A stretch of DNA of 35,138 bases, from positions 1 through 35,138 of IMG/VR virus record IMGVR_UViG_3300029319_000199; one strand, 5' to 3'. Numbering within the stretch: position 1 is the stretch's first letter; every line of letters begins with the position of its first letter. Source of the stretch: a virus. The notes under the pieces were generated by a model. It was given only the letters and a program-made list of their open reading frames with translations, made no database searches and was not told where the DNA came from. The position numbers and the translations under genes are program-made. Positions 20,470-28,769 of this stretch are shown here, piece by piece.

Positions 20470-23349
20470 TTACAACCGTCCGGGCACTGAGTTTCCAGCA
20501 AATGCTCTTTGTTCAGCACTTTCCATAACTGCTTTGATTTTCTTCTGAGCTTCTGAGGCTCTATTTGCTTGCGCGACACCTCCGACTCCGGCTTGTCCAA
20601 GACCCGGAACAGATGCTGCTCCCGCACTGACGGGCACACGAGAAGTTGCTGGCATTATGCCTGCCGCAGCTTCTTCATAGTTTTCCCCTCCCGGCTGGTT
20701 TTCTGATTGATTTAGAAACTCTCTTCTCTCGGCTCTATCTCGGACAGCTTGTCGAGTTCTTCCTCGAACATCTCTTCGAGCTTCTTGCGGAGTTTGCTGT
20801 CCTTCCGGCCCTCCTGGGTTCGCACCCAATTGGATTCCTTCTCGAAGAGTACCCCCTCCTCGGCGGATCTGTTGTTGTGGAGGTCGAGCCTCTTCTCGCT
20901 CTTCCTCTTTCGGTTTTGCTTGAGCCTCTTGGGCGGCTCCCTCGGACCGCTCAGATCCTTGAGTAGGTCTTTCCGACGGTGGAGGTTCTGGCGATCCTTC
21001 TGGCTCTTCTGATGGTTCTTCGGATACTGCAAGAGCGTCTTCTAAAGATATATCGGATTCGCCTCCTCCTCCCCGCGCTTGCATAATCGCTTGATTTCTT
21101 GCGCCTGTTGGAGTCGGAGAAGCAGACTCGTCAAAGTTGCTCGTTCTCTGGGTTCGACGTTGGTCAAACTCTTCTCCCAATCGCATCCGATCTTCTACAG
21201 ACATCGGATCCGCTATGTCATCCTCTCCGAGAGCAGCGAACTCCGCCTCCTCCTGCTCAGGAGAGCCAACGGCTCCAAAGAGGTCAGTCTCGTTAGTAAT
21301 CTGGCCAGGAGTTCCGTCATTCTTTTTCTCTTCGCCGTCGCCGTCGCCGTCGTCGCCAGCGCCAGCGCCAGCGTCTCTTCGGATTCCCAATCGGTCTCGT
21401 GCTCTATCTACTGCGCCTTGAGCACGTTCAGGGATTGCTTCTCCAAATGCTTTTTCAAGAATCGCGTAATAGGGTCCAGGCTGGTCGGCAGTTACTCGAA
21501 TCTCGCGACCTCTTCGCATGAAGCGAACTGTCCCGTCGGGATCAAGCGTGTAGTTGAACACACCATCTGTTCCAGTTCTGGGCTCTCCTGCTTCTGGCAT
21601 TTCTTCTGCCGCTTGTTCCATACGAGCCAATCCGCCTGCTCGACCACGAGAAGTCGGAAGAAGACCCCCTCCTTCGGCAAAGGCTCGCCCAAGTTCGGCC
21701 TGTTGGCCCGGGGTGAACTCGCGATCTGCGGTCTCCCCTTCTGCTTCTGCTCCGGGAGCGGCAGCTTCGGGAGTTGGAGGAGTGTACTCGACGAGTTCTC
21801 CTTCCTGTCCTTCTCCCGGTTGGAAGAGCTTGCCCTCTTGTCCGGGTTGTACGAAGAGACCAGATTGCCCAATGGGGAGTGGTTGTCCTTGGGAATCAGC
21901 CATACGTTGCATGGCGCTTACCGTTCCCTCGGATGGAAGATCCGGAGAACGAGGAGCAGTTTCTTCGCGTCGAGCCTCTGCGGGCTCGGGTGGTGCTTCT
22001 ACTCCAGTTTGGACTTCTTGCTCTACCTGATCGACTCCTTGTTGTACAGCTTCCTGTACAGCTTCTGGGGTTTGAGGGAGAGTCTGCCGATCTTCTGTTC
22101 GTGCCTGCTCAACACTTGTCCCTTCCATACGAGACTTGAGTTTTGAGTAGTCATCATGGTTCATGATGCGAGTCACCAAGGCTTTTACCCAACGTCCCAC
22201 AGTGCCCGCAGGTTGTCCTTGATTTAGGATTCGGTACGAATCAAGAAGATCGTCTTGGCGTCTTTGCTCTCCGACCTCTCCCTCGTAATTTTGCGTAACT
22301 CGGCGAAGAACTTCTCGGGGAGGTCCGGAATATCCAAGCTTTTCAGCAGCTTCCATAAATGCAGGACTGGCGAGGATGTCTGCGACATGTTGGACATCTG
22401 ACTTCCAGTAGTCAACGCCCTCGGGGAGCTTGATCATGTCGTTGACGATCTCTCGCATCTTCTTTGAAGCTTCTGTTTCGGGTAAACCTTCTACCCGCTC
22501 AAGACCGACAGCCTGACGAAGTGCTGCGTCGTCTTCTCCGAGAACCGCACTCTGGATTTTTTCGAGAAACGCTCTTTGTGCTCCAGTCATTCCTCCGTAC
22601 TGAGAGAGAAGCTCATTCGTAGCTGCCTGAACTCGACGGTTTGCTCGATCGAGATTCTGGAGATTTTGCTGAACATCAGTGCCTACTTCATCAAACACTC
22701 TTCCCAAGACAGCTTGTTTCGTGGGATCGTTTCTTGTGTTTGTGATCAGGATCTCTTGGAGATCATTCGCTGCGTAGCCTGACTCGTCTGCCACATAAGA
22801 AAGAATCGCTGCTCGCTCTTTTGCAGTCGAGGTATTTTGGAGTCCATCATAGACAACGTTGGCCAAGGCTAATGGGTCAGACTGTTGCATCCCGAGGATC
22901 TCTCGAACTTCACCCTGGAGTGCTGGGAACTTCGCAAGATCATCTCCATAGATGTTGTCCTGAGCAGCAGACCTTTCTGCGATAGAGTCGTCGACAATAT
23001 CACCCAGTTCGGTGACTTTGCTTCTGTTTACTCCTGATCTGCCTGCTACATCATCCCCATACAGTTTGAAGACGGCCTCAATGATTGGCGACATCTGAGG
23101 AGCAGTCGCCTTAGCGATGTCATCAGCGGCATCGTTGATTGCTTGGAGGTATCCAAGCGCGGCTTCTTGCCGTTCTCGAAGATCGGGCGCTGTCTCAAGA
23201 GTTAGACCTTCTGCTCCCAGACGACGGGCGGTCTGGTAATCGCGATACTGATCTTGATCTTGCTTACGCTCATCAAGCATTTTAGCGAGTTCTGGATTGT
23301 CCTGTGCAATCCGGTACAGCACAGCGAGGTTTCTGTCGTGTTCAGCCAT
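20470..23349 (-). CDS. internal-virion protein, coiled-coil plus disordered, 959 aa
   Basis: Residues 1-410 are helical and charged with coiled-coil character (RRLGAEGLTLETAPDLRERQ, QNLQNLDRANRRVQAATNE). From about 415 the chain becomes rich in Pro, Glu, Gln and Gly, interrupted by a small ordered piece near 600-665 (FNYTLDPDGTVRFMRRGREI). An Asp/Gly run there is coded by short tandem repeats. It lies between the 251- and 2033-aa proteins, the usual order of podovirus core proteins. There is no enzymatic motif. A role inside the capsid or in the ejection conduit is inferred from context. Confidence 0.65.
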   Translation of the reverse strand: MAEHDRNLAVLYRIAQDNPELAKMLDERKQDQDQYRDYQTARRLGAEGLTLETAPDLRERQEAALGYLQAINDAADDIAKATAPQMSPIIEAVFKLYGDDVAGRSGVNRSKVTELGDIVDDSIAERSAAQDNIYGDDLAKFPALQGEVREILGMQQSDPLALANVVYDGLQNTSTAKERAAILSYVADESGYAANDLQEILITNTRNDPTKQAVLGRVFDEVGTDVQQNLQNLDRANRRVQAATNELLSQYGGMTGAQRAFLEKIQSAVLGEDDAALRQAVGLERVEGLPETEASKKMREIVNDMIKLPEGVDYWKSDVQHVADILASPAFMEAAEKLGYSGPPREVLRRVTQNYEGEVGEQRRQDDLLDSYRILNQGQPAGTVGRWVKALVTRIMNHDDYSKLKSRMEGTSVEQARTEDRQTLPQTPEAVQEAVQQGVDQVEQEVQTGVEAPPEPAEARREETAPRSPDLPSEGTVSAMQRMADSQGQPLPIGQSGLFVQPGQEGKLFQPGEGQEGELVEYTPPTPEAAAPGAEAEGETADREFTPGQQAELGRAFAEGGGLLPTSRGRAGGLARMEQAAEEMPEAGEPRTGTDGVFNYTLDPDGTVRFMRRGREIRVTADQPGPYYAILEKAFGEAIPERAQGAVDRARDRLGIRRDAGAGAGDDGDGDGEEKKNDGTPGQITNETDLFGAVGSPEQEEAEFAALGEDDIADPMSVEDRMRLGEEFDQRRTQRTSNFDESASPTPTGARNQAIMQARGGGGESDISLEDALAVSEEPSEEPEGSPEPPPSERPTQGSERSEGAAQEAQAKPKEEEREEARPPQQQIRRGGGTLREGIQLGANPGGPEGQQTPQEARRDVRGRTRQAVRDRAERREFLNQSENQPGGENYEEAAAGIMPATSRVPVSAGAASVPGLGQAGVGGVAQANRASEAQKKIKAVMESAEQRAFAGNSVPGRL
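21332..21372 (-). repeat. short tandem repeats (TCGCCG x3, GCCAGC x3)
   Basis: Two adjacent 6-bp repeats, three copies each, encode the Asp/Gly and Ala/Gly run in the 959-aa protein. They are in frame and probably variable between relatives. Confidence 0.75.
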
Positions 23350-23357
23350 GACGTTTC

Positions 23358-24113
23358 CTACAGCAAGTGAGATTGAGCTTCAATCAGGACAGGATTTTCC
23401 TGTCCCATCTTCTTACCTCGTCGAGCGAAATAACGAAAGAGAGGACGGAGGGGGATCTTTGCCCAGGGGTTATGGCAGAGCCAGATTGCGATTCCAGGTC
23501 CGCGTTTGATGTAAAAAGAGCGGAACCACTTTGGAGCACCGAACAAGATGTAGGTTCGACAATCTCTCCACTGCCCGGGGAGGACTTCACGAGCAACCCA
23601 GCACATTGCCATCATAAGCTGGGCAATCGCAGCGGCACTGCCTGCTCCACTCTGCTCACCGGAAGCGCCCCCTGCCACCGCTTGCCCGCCTCCTTTGATG
23701 AGGTTGCTGACAAACTCGTTTGCTTCTTTACGCTGCTCGTTCAAAGCATCCATGGTTTCGCGTCGTCTGGCTTCAGCGATCTGGGCGGCTTGAGCATTGA
23801 TCGCAGTCTGCGCTCCGGCTCCAGCCTCGGCTGCTCCTTCGGCTGCTCCCATGAGAGCTTTGGTCGCTGCTCCGCCCATCATTCCAGGCGTTGCTCCTAC
23901 CATCTCTGCTACATCTCCTACCGCAGCAGCCGCTTGCTGTTGAGCAGCATCTCCGGCTCCTCGCATGGCTTGGCTCTTCTCGGCTTGGCTTGGACCAAGG
24001 GTTCCTGCTTCCATCGCATCGGTAGATTTTCGAAGGGCTTTGTTGTACCTGGCCTTAGAACGAAAACCAGAAAAAACGTTGTCTCCGACTTTGTCTAAAA
24101 AACTATCTGCCAT
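23358..24113 (-). CDS. internal-virion protein with Cys-Trp C-terminal domain, 251 aa
   Basis: The first ~165 residues are Ala/Gly/Gln-rich helices (AAQQQAAAAVGDVAEMVG, GGAATKALMGAAEGAAEAG) of the kind seen in small podovirus core proteins. The C-terminal ~65 residues form a distinct domain starting CWVAREVLPG (C171), then CRTYILFGAPKWFRSFYIKRG and IWLCHNPWAKIPLRPLFRYFARR. It resembles a domain I recall on many phage virion proteins (CWIA..VYG...W..FR.WL), related to the CFIATAAYG-type motif. It heads the set of three internal proteins. Function is unknown; membrane contact during ejection is conceivable. Confidence 0.6.
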   Translation of the reverse strand: MADSFLDKVGDNVFSGFRSKARYNKALRKSTDAMEAGTLGPSQAEKSQAMRGAGDAAQQQAAAAVGDVAEMVGATPGMMGGAATKALMGAAEGAAEAGAGAQTAINAQAAQIAEARRRETMDALNEQRKEANEFVSNLIKGGGQAVAGGASGEQSGAGSAAAIAQLMMAMCWVAREVLPGQWRDCRTYILFGAPKWFRSFYIKRGPGIAIWLCHNPWAKIPLRPLFRYFARRGKKMGQENPVLIEAQSHLL

Positions 24114-24122
24114 GATAATCTC

Positions 24123-24854
24123 CTACTTGAACACTACATAATTCATACTTCGAACTCGAACTCGACAGATCGTATTCGAACTGGCATCAGGAAAGTATCG
24201 AGTTCCGCCCGCGTGGCTTCCAGGATCCACTGCGATTCGCAGACTCGCACTGTTCCACCCTTCTGACAATCCAGTGGCCAGATAGTGGCCTGCCCAGTGG
24301 CGATCCCATCCTCCTCTTGCATCATTCGCATGGAATCCTCTTGTGGGAACCGTCAAAATCTTTCTCGCAATCCTTCCTCCATTCACGAAAAGTCGGATAC
24401 GAGCGGGTAGATGATTCGCAGCGTGTCCTGCTCCTCCGTCAGCCAGATCTTTTTGTTCAGCAGAGACGAATGTTTGCCAGGAGAACAAGACAAAAGACGG
24501 AGTAGCAGGAAGATAAAACTCTACAGAAGCTCCTGGAATCACTTGATACAACGGATTCATCTTGGCTTTGTCGGCAACACTTCCCATGTCATCCGTTAGA
24601 TTCCAGCCTGGGAAGAGTTCACCAAAGTAGTCGAGATTTAGAGTTCCCCCTTCTGTTTTTCCTTGAGTAAGGGCACCTCGTTGGATGTGAGTTCGGTTGA
24701 TCTTCCAAGCAGAACTTCGATTAGCATCGTCTAAGTGACCGTTTATGATCTCGGCAGAAGTCGTACCTGTCGCCGTAGGATTGTAGAAGTTCTGCTCAAC
24801 CGCCGTTCCGTTTGAGGTTCCGGCTCCGATTGTTGGGATAGTAACGTCTGCCAT
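24123..24854 (-). CDS. virion appendage-type protein 3
   Basis: This gene encodes 243 aa. The N-terminus TAVEQNFYNPTATGTTSAEIIN, then GHLDDANRSSAWKINRTHIQRGAL, is a plan common in phage appendage/neck proteins (ING.LD..N....I....I..GAL). A beta-sandwich-like body follows, ending CRVRVRSMNYVVFK. It is the third of three consecutive genes of the same design (25569, 24863, 24123), which probably arose by duplication. It likely forms part of the tail or capsid-tail junction exterior. No enzymatic motif is seen. Confidence 0.6.
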   Translation of the reverse strand: MADVTIPTIGAGTSNGTAVEQNFYNPTATGTTSAEIINGHLDDANRSSAWKINRTHIQRGALTQGKTEGGTLNLDYFGELFPGWNLTDDMGSVADKAKMNPLYQVIPGASVEFYLPATPSFVLFSWQTFVSAEQKDLADGGAGHAANHLPARIRLFVNGGRIARKILTVPTRGFHANDARGGWDRHWAGHYLATGLSEGWNSASLRIAVDPGSHAGGTRYFPDASSNTICRVRVRSMNYVVFK

Positions 24855-24862
24855 GAATCCTC

Positions 24863-25567
24863 CTATGTCCGAGTTGATTGTAGAATGATCGCGGTCAAAG
24901 ATCGAGACAGAAGAGTGGCTGTGACAACTCCAGCACCTCCTCCATTCCAGACAGCGATTTGAACTCGAACTTTGCTAATCGTGTTTCCTGAAACATCAGA
25001 AGCATGAATACAAGTTCGGATAGGAACTTTTACGTTGATTGCTCGACCCTTCGAAGCCGCATCTCCTCCGAAAATCTGTGCAGAGATGTACCGTTCTGTT
25101 CGTCCGATTGTCTGCCAAGAGGAGCCATTGTACGCTTGGATTCTAAAAGCCACGCCGTCGAGATCATTGTAGCTGCTGGCCGATCGACGAATGTATTGAA
25201 CATACATATCGGCAAGAACAAACACTGCTTGAGCTTGTCCCGTAGAGAGATTGTACGTTGCTCCAAAATCAATCTCTAAAGCTGTTCCTCCTCCAGTTTC
25301 TCCATTAGAGTCGACGACAGCGTAGGAACTCGGCCAAAGAGAGTTGGTAGTTGTGTACTGCCCGCCTGCGTTTTGAGAGATTTCAGATCGAAAAAGAACA
25401 AGAGAGGGCAAGTGGTGCTCATTCAGAGCACCGGGAGCCAAGGCATCAGATTCTACATCGTTGATTGCAACTTGCAGAGATCCTGCTCCAGTACTGAATC
25501 GGTTGTTCAAAGACCCTGTAGTAAAGAGTTCTTGAGTGTCGATAGGATCGAAAGAAATCTCAGCCAT
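24863..25567 (-). CDS. virion appendage-type protein 2
   Basis: This gene encodes 234 aa. The N-terminal SLQVAINDVESDALAPGALN with EHHLPSLVLF is followed by a beta-rich body (YVQYIRRSASSYNDLDGVAF, RIQAYNGSSWQTIGRTERYI) and a C-terminal SKVRVQIAVWNGG and SLTAIILQ. It shares the LNEHHL element and final-strand pattern with its neighbours. It starts one base after the upstream gene's stop region, with AGGAG near the ATG. Structural role inferred from the tail-gene context. Confidence 0.6.
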   Translation of the reverse strand: MAEISFDPIDTQELFTTGSLNNRFSTGAGSLQVAINDVESDALAPGALNEHHLPSLVLFRSEISQNAGGQYTTTNSLWPSSYAVVDSNGETGGGTALEIDFGATYNLSTGQAQAVFVLADMYVQYIRRSASSYNDLDGVAFRIQAYNGSSWQTIGRTERYISAQIFGGDAASKGRAINVKVPIRTCIHASDVSGNTISKVRVQIAVWNGGGAGVVTATLLSRSLTAIILQSTRT

Positions 25568-25568
25568 T

Positions 25569-26276
25569 CTATCTCCTCATCTCTAAAGCCATCAGTTCTC
25601 GGCTATTCACATAGAACCCTTCTGGGGATTCGTCCTGATTCGTAGTTCCCTTTTCTAAGACAACTCCAGTCGTTCGGGCGACCAGTTCTACTGTGTGCTG
25701 ACCGGCTGCGATGGGGAAAGCAATGCTCGTCACAATAGGCATCATAGGCTGCTTCATTCCAGCCGGACGATCATTGTCGACTTCTGCTCCTCCGATAATA
25801 GACTCCGGAATCACATAGTTATCGATCCGGATAGCCACTTGGATTCGAACAAAATAGTTGCTGTTCCAAATAGTTCCAGTGTTAGAGGGAAGCCCAGTCC
25901 CACTCGATGCTGCTGCCTGGTTTATTTGGACAGACCCGTGTATCCAGAGCAAACAGCCCGGAGAGGTAAAGTTTAGCGTGCAGTCGTCAATCGCAGTCCA
26001 AACAGGACGGGCCGAAACCAGTTGATCCTTCGGGCTTCCTCCAGTGATTGGAGTAGGCCAGGGGTCCATTTGCTGTGAGTGGGCTCCGGAAGAGTGCCAA
26101 CAGTATGCAGCATCTTTTTCTAAAGAAGTCGTCGCAGAGATCGCTCCTTCTTTCCAGTTATGCTCATTGAGCTGTCCTCCAAGTTCGTCTGCGAACTCTC
26201 TGAAGTTCGCATTTACGTCTTCGAGATCAATGACTTGGTTGTTCTTCACTGGGTATTTAGGAAACTTCCAACTCAT
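25569..26276 (-). CDS. virion appendage-type protein 1
   Basis: This gene encodes 235 aa from MSWKFPKYPVKNN. The start is chosen because its ATG overlaps the stop of the 720-aa gene (ATGA); a longer start at 26345 would read 70 nt into that gene. The N-terminal VIDLEDVNANFREFADELGG, QLNEHNWKEGAI is followed by beta strands, ending VELVARTTGVVLEKGTT and NSRELMALEMRR. Such ends are typical of small jelly-roll-like phage appendage proteins. It is coupled to the nozzle-like protein, which suggests a partner at the tail. Confidence 0.6.
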   Translation of the reverse strand: MSWKFPKYPVKNNQVIDLEDVNANFREFADELGGQLNEHNWKEGAISATTSLEKDAAYCWHSSGAHSQQMDPWPTPITGGSPKDQLVSARPVWTAIDDCTLNFTSPGCLLWIHGSVQINQAAASSGTGLPSNTGTIWNSNYFVRIQVAIRIDNYVIPESIIGGAEVDNDRPAGMKQPMMPIVTSIAFPIAAGQHTVELVARTTGVVLEKGTTNQDESPEGFYVNSRELMALEMRR

Positions 26277-28435
26277 TTTGGGTAACTCCTGAAGGTGTCG
26301 GGATGGGGAACCTCGTCGAAAGACATTCCAATAAAGTCCCAACAACCTGGGTTTGTACCCGCAGCTTCAAGTGTAATCTTTAGACGAAACACTTCGCAAG
26401 ACGGAATCGCAATATCAACTCGTGTCCAGTAGGGACGACGCTTCTCCCATACCCAATCATTTCCTTCTGGGTCTGTGCCTCCATAAACGGCATCTCCCCA
26501 GAAGGGTGGAATGTCATCTGTTGGATAGAGTTTCGCAGTCTCTGTATAGACAACTTTAGATTTCCAATCTCTTTGGATTTCGATATTTAGAGTGCCCGAA
26601 GACATCTCTCTAAACCACAAGTAGAGAGAAGTCGGACTTCCTCGTTTGCCTCCGAATCCAGAGCGAAGCCAGCATGTCTGAATCAGAGCAGGACGAGGAG
26701 TCGGTGTCCATGATTGTACTTGGTGGTCAAGAAGCCACAACCCTTCAGCTTCGGCTCCTCCACTGATCGTAGCTTTCCCCGCAGTCAGCATGTAGGCGCG
26801 ATGGTCCTGAGTCACGCAAACATCTGCTGCTTTCACATCGGTGCGACGTGTCCAACCTCCCCCGTCATACTCCCAACATACATCGTTTGAAAGCGACCCT
26901 TCCATTGGAACCCAGCATCGGTACTTCTGCTCTCGAACGTCAACAGCCGCACAGGACTGAAGAGCCCGAGAGCGATTGATCTTTCGAAGCTCGGAAGAGA
27001 TTGCACTGGAAACTACTTGAACGGTAAGTCCGTCTCCGGCTCCTGTACAAGAGTAAAACCCTTCCCGACCAAGCCAGATCGCTTGTCCGTTGGGCATCGT
27101 CTTGATGGATGAAGGAGCAACACATCCAATCGTAGGATGGAGTGTTTTAGTCTGGAAGCCATCTCCAGAAAACGAGATCACGATGAGAAACGTTGTATTC
27201 TCCGTAAATACCAAAAGACCATCTTGGATCTGGCACATGCCTGTGATTTCTGCCCCTCGGGGATCTGGATAGATCTCTTCGTTTTCGAGGAACGTTCCCC
27301 ATCTACCGGGCATAGAGGGGTGCAACTTACCCGGTTCATCCGTAAAGTTAGCAGCCCACCCTCTTCCAAAAGCCAACGTGTAAAGCTTGAATGGCGTGAC
27401 AGCGACTGGCTCCTTAGGCTCTACGATTAGGAGCGAATCAGGAATGTTGTCTGGGAATCCAGTACCTACATTGTCTGGCATCGTAGAAGAAGAGAGAAAC
27501 CCGCCTGCAAAGTAGTTTCTCATTTCAAAGAGTCGGAGAGTTCCTGAGTTTAGAACATCGCGAGTTCTACACAAGATTCGTCCAACAGTTCCTATCGGAC
27601 CCTGATCAATTCCGGTCCAGAAGATTAGTTTTAGCTTTTCGTCGACCGAAACACTGCCATCACCAGCAGGGTCTCCTTTTTGTGCTGGAATAATGACGAT
27701 ACTACTTCTGCCTGAAAGAGGAGAAAGGTTGCCCCATCGATCTATCCACTGGACAGCACACTGATAGTGGGATTCTGCGATTCGAGAGAGTTCAGTCGTA
27801 GCTATAGAATCAAGAGCTAAACTACCGACTCGACCGTTCCCTGCCCAGTTGGGGAGCGTAGACCCATCGTGATCATAGAACGTCTGGTCTGATGAAACTG
27901 GACCCATGCCCGAAGGGGCGTCTGGAGCCGCTGAGTACCCCAAAGGCAGTACAGTTTGTCCGTCATAAAAGAAAGCGCGGGCCGACTCACCCGAAGGGAT
28001 GATGACAATACCATTCGGAGTAGACTCAAACTGTGCAGGAAAGCGAGGCTTATTGTCGTGTCCGATGTCTGCTTGGTAATCAGCCGAGGCAGAGGGTCCG
28101 ATCAGAGTGTCCCAAACATCGTTTGGATTCGCAGATCCTGCTTCCCATCCCTCGAATACCTCAACGGCCCCGCCGTCTTGGAACAGGAGAATCTCTCGCT
28201 CTCCTTCTGGGCCCAAGCGAGCATGAAAAACTCCACGAGCTTTGGAGTAGGTAGGAAACCCATTCCCGTAGTTCGGAACATACGGTGCAGGGCCCCACAC
28301 AGACCTCAATGTTCCCTCTTCTGTGAGGAACATGTTTTCAATCTGGGATCCTACATCTTCAGGCAGGATGAGACTTCCCGCTTCTACTCGAATCGGGAGA
28401 ACATCAGATTTCTGACGAAACCGAGTATCTGCCAT
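26273..28435 (-). CDS. tail nozzle-like beta-propeller protein, 720 aa
   Basis: The repeated strand pattern DGLLVFTENTTFLIVIS, TLHPTIGCVAPSSIKTMPNG, IWLGREGFYSCTG and VSSAISSELRKIN is the signature I associate with podovirus tail tube B/nozzle or stabilisation proteins (the iGcvAP..SV, dGvy, is..I...i series). It begins DVLPIRVEAGSLILPEDVGS, NMFLTEEGTLRSVWG, a typical start for these proteins. It follows the adaptor-like gene, the expected order. It would form the distal tube that closes the tail. GGGAG precedes ATG. Confidence 0.7.
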   Translation of the reverse strand: MADTRFRQKSDVLPIRVEAGSLILPEDVGSQIENMFLTEEGTLRSVWGPAPYVPNYGNGFPTYSKARGVFHARLGPEGEREILLFQDGGAVEVFEGWEAGSANPNDVWDTLIGPSASADYQADIGHDNKPRFPAQFESTPNGIVIIPSGESARAFFYDGQTVLPLGYSAAPDAPSGMGPVSSDQTFYDHDGSTLPNWAGNGRVGSLALDSIATTELSRIAESHYQCAVQWIDRWGNLSPLSGRSSIVIIPAQKGDPAGDGSVSVDEKLKLIFWTGIDQGPIGTVGRILCRTRDVLNSGTLRLFEMRNYFAGGFLSSSTMPDNVGTGFPDNIPDSLLIVEPKEPVAVTPFKLYTLAFGRGWAANFTDEPGKLHPSMPGRWGTFLENEEIYPDPRGAEITGMCQIQDGLLVFTENTTFLIVISFSGDGFQTKTLHPTIGCVAPSSIKTMPNGQAIWLGREGFYSCTGAGDGLTVQVVSSAISSELRKINRSRALQSCAAVDVREQKYRCWVPMEGSLSNDVCWEYDGGGWTRRTDVKAADVCVTQDHRAYMLTAGKATISGGAEAEGLWLLDHQVQSWTPTPRPALIQTCWLRSGFGGKRGSPTSLYLWFREMSSGTLNIEIQRDWKSKVVYTETAKLYPTDDIPPFWGDAVYGGTDPEGNDWVWEKRRPYWTRVDIAIPSCEVFRLKITLEAAGTNPGCWDFIGMSFDEVPHPDTFRSYPK

Positions 28436-28452
28436 GGACTCTCCCTATTGGA

Positions 28453-28755
28453 CTATTTGGCCTCTGCGACCTTTGTTGCCCGGGAGGTTTTCTTCGCAGG
28501 TTTCTTCGTTTCGACTTTGGGCTCGTGGCTTCCATCGGGAGCCCAGATGAGCTTCCAGGAAAACATTTCTTCGGAGGATTCGTCGAATCTTTCGAAGGTC
28601 AAACCATATCGGCGGAAGAGACCTTTGACTACTCCGCATTCCGTGACCCGAGCAAGACAAACTACTTGCTCCGTTTCTCCGGCTCTTGGGCGTTCGTAGA
28701 TTGCTCCTGTAATGATTCGAACAGGAGTAAGGACCGTATCGTCTGTATTTGCCAT
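28453..28755 (-). CDS. hypothetical protein between adaptor and nozzle genes
   Basis: This gene encodes 100 aa from MANTDDTVLT, chosen because AGGAG lies 9 nt upstream (inside the end of the preceding gene); a start at 28794 would overlap further. The body is beta-rich (VRIITGAIYERPRAGETEQ, VVCLARVTECGVV, FSWKLIWAPDGS) and ends in a basic Lys/Ala tail (KKPAKKTSRATK). It has no recognised family. The position suggests a small tail or connector component. Confidence 0.6.
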   Translation of the reverse strand: MANTDDTVLTPVRIITGAIYERPRAGETEQVVCLARVTECGVVKGLFRRYGLTFERFDESSEEMFSWKLIWAPDGSHEPKVETKKPAKKTSRATKVAEAK

Positions 28756-28769
28756 CTGTTGGGCTCCTC

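Noticed and set aside
21079-22146. Plus-strand open frame of 355 codons
   Set aside because: It lies opposite the low-complexity Pro/Glu/Gln part of the 959-aa gene, where stop codons are rare by composition; its Ser/Cys/Leu-rich product looks non-protein-like.
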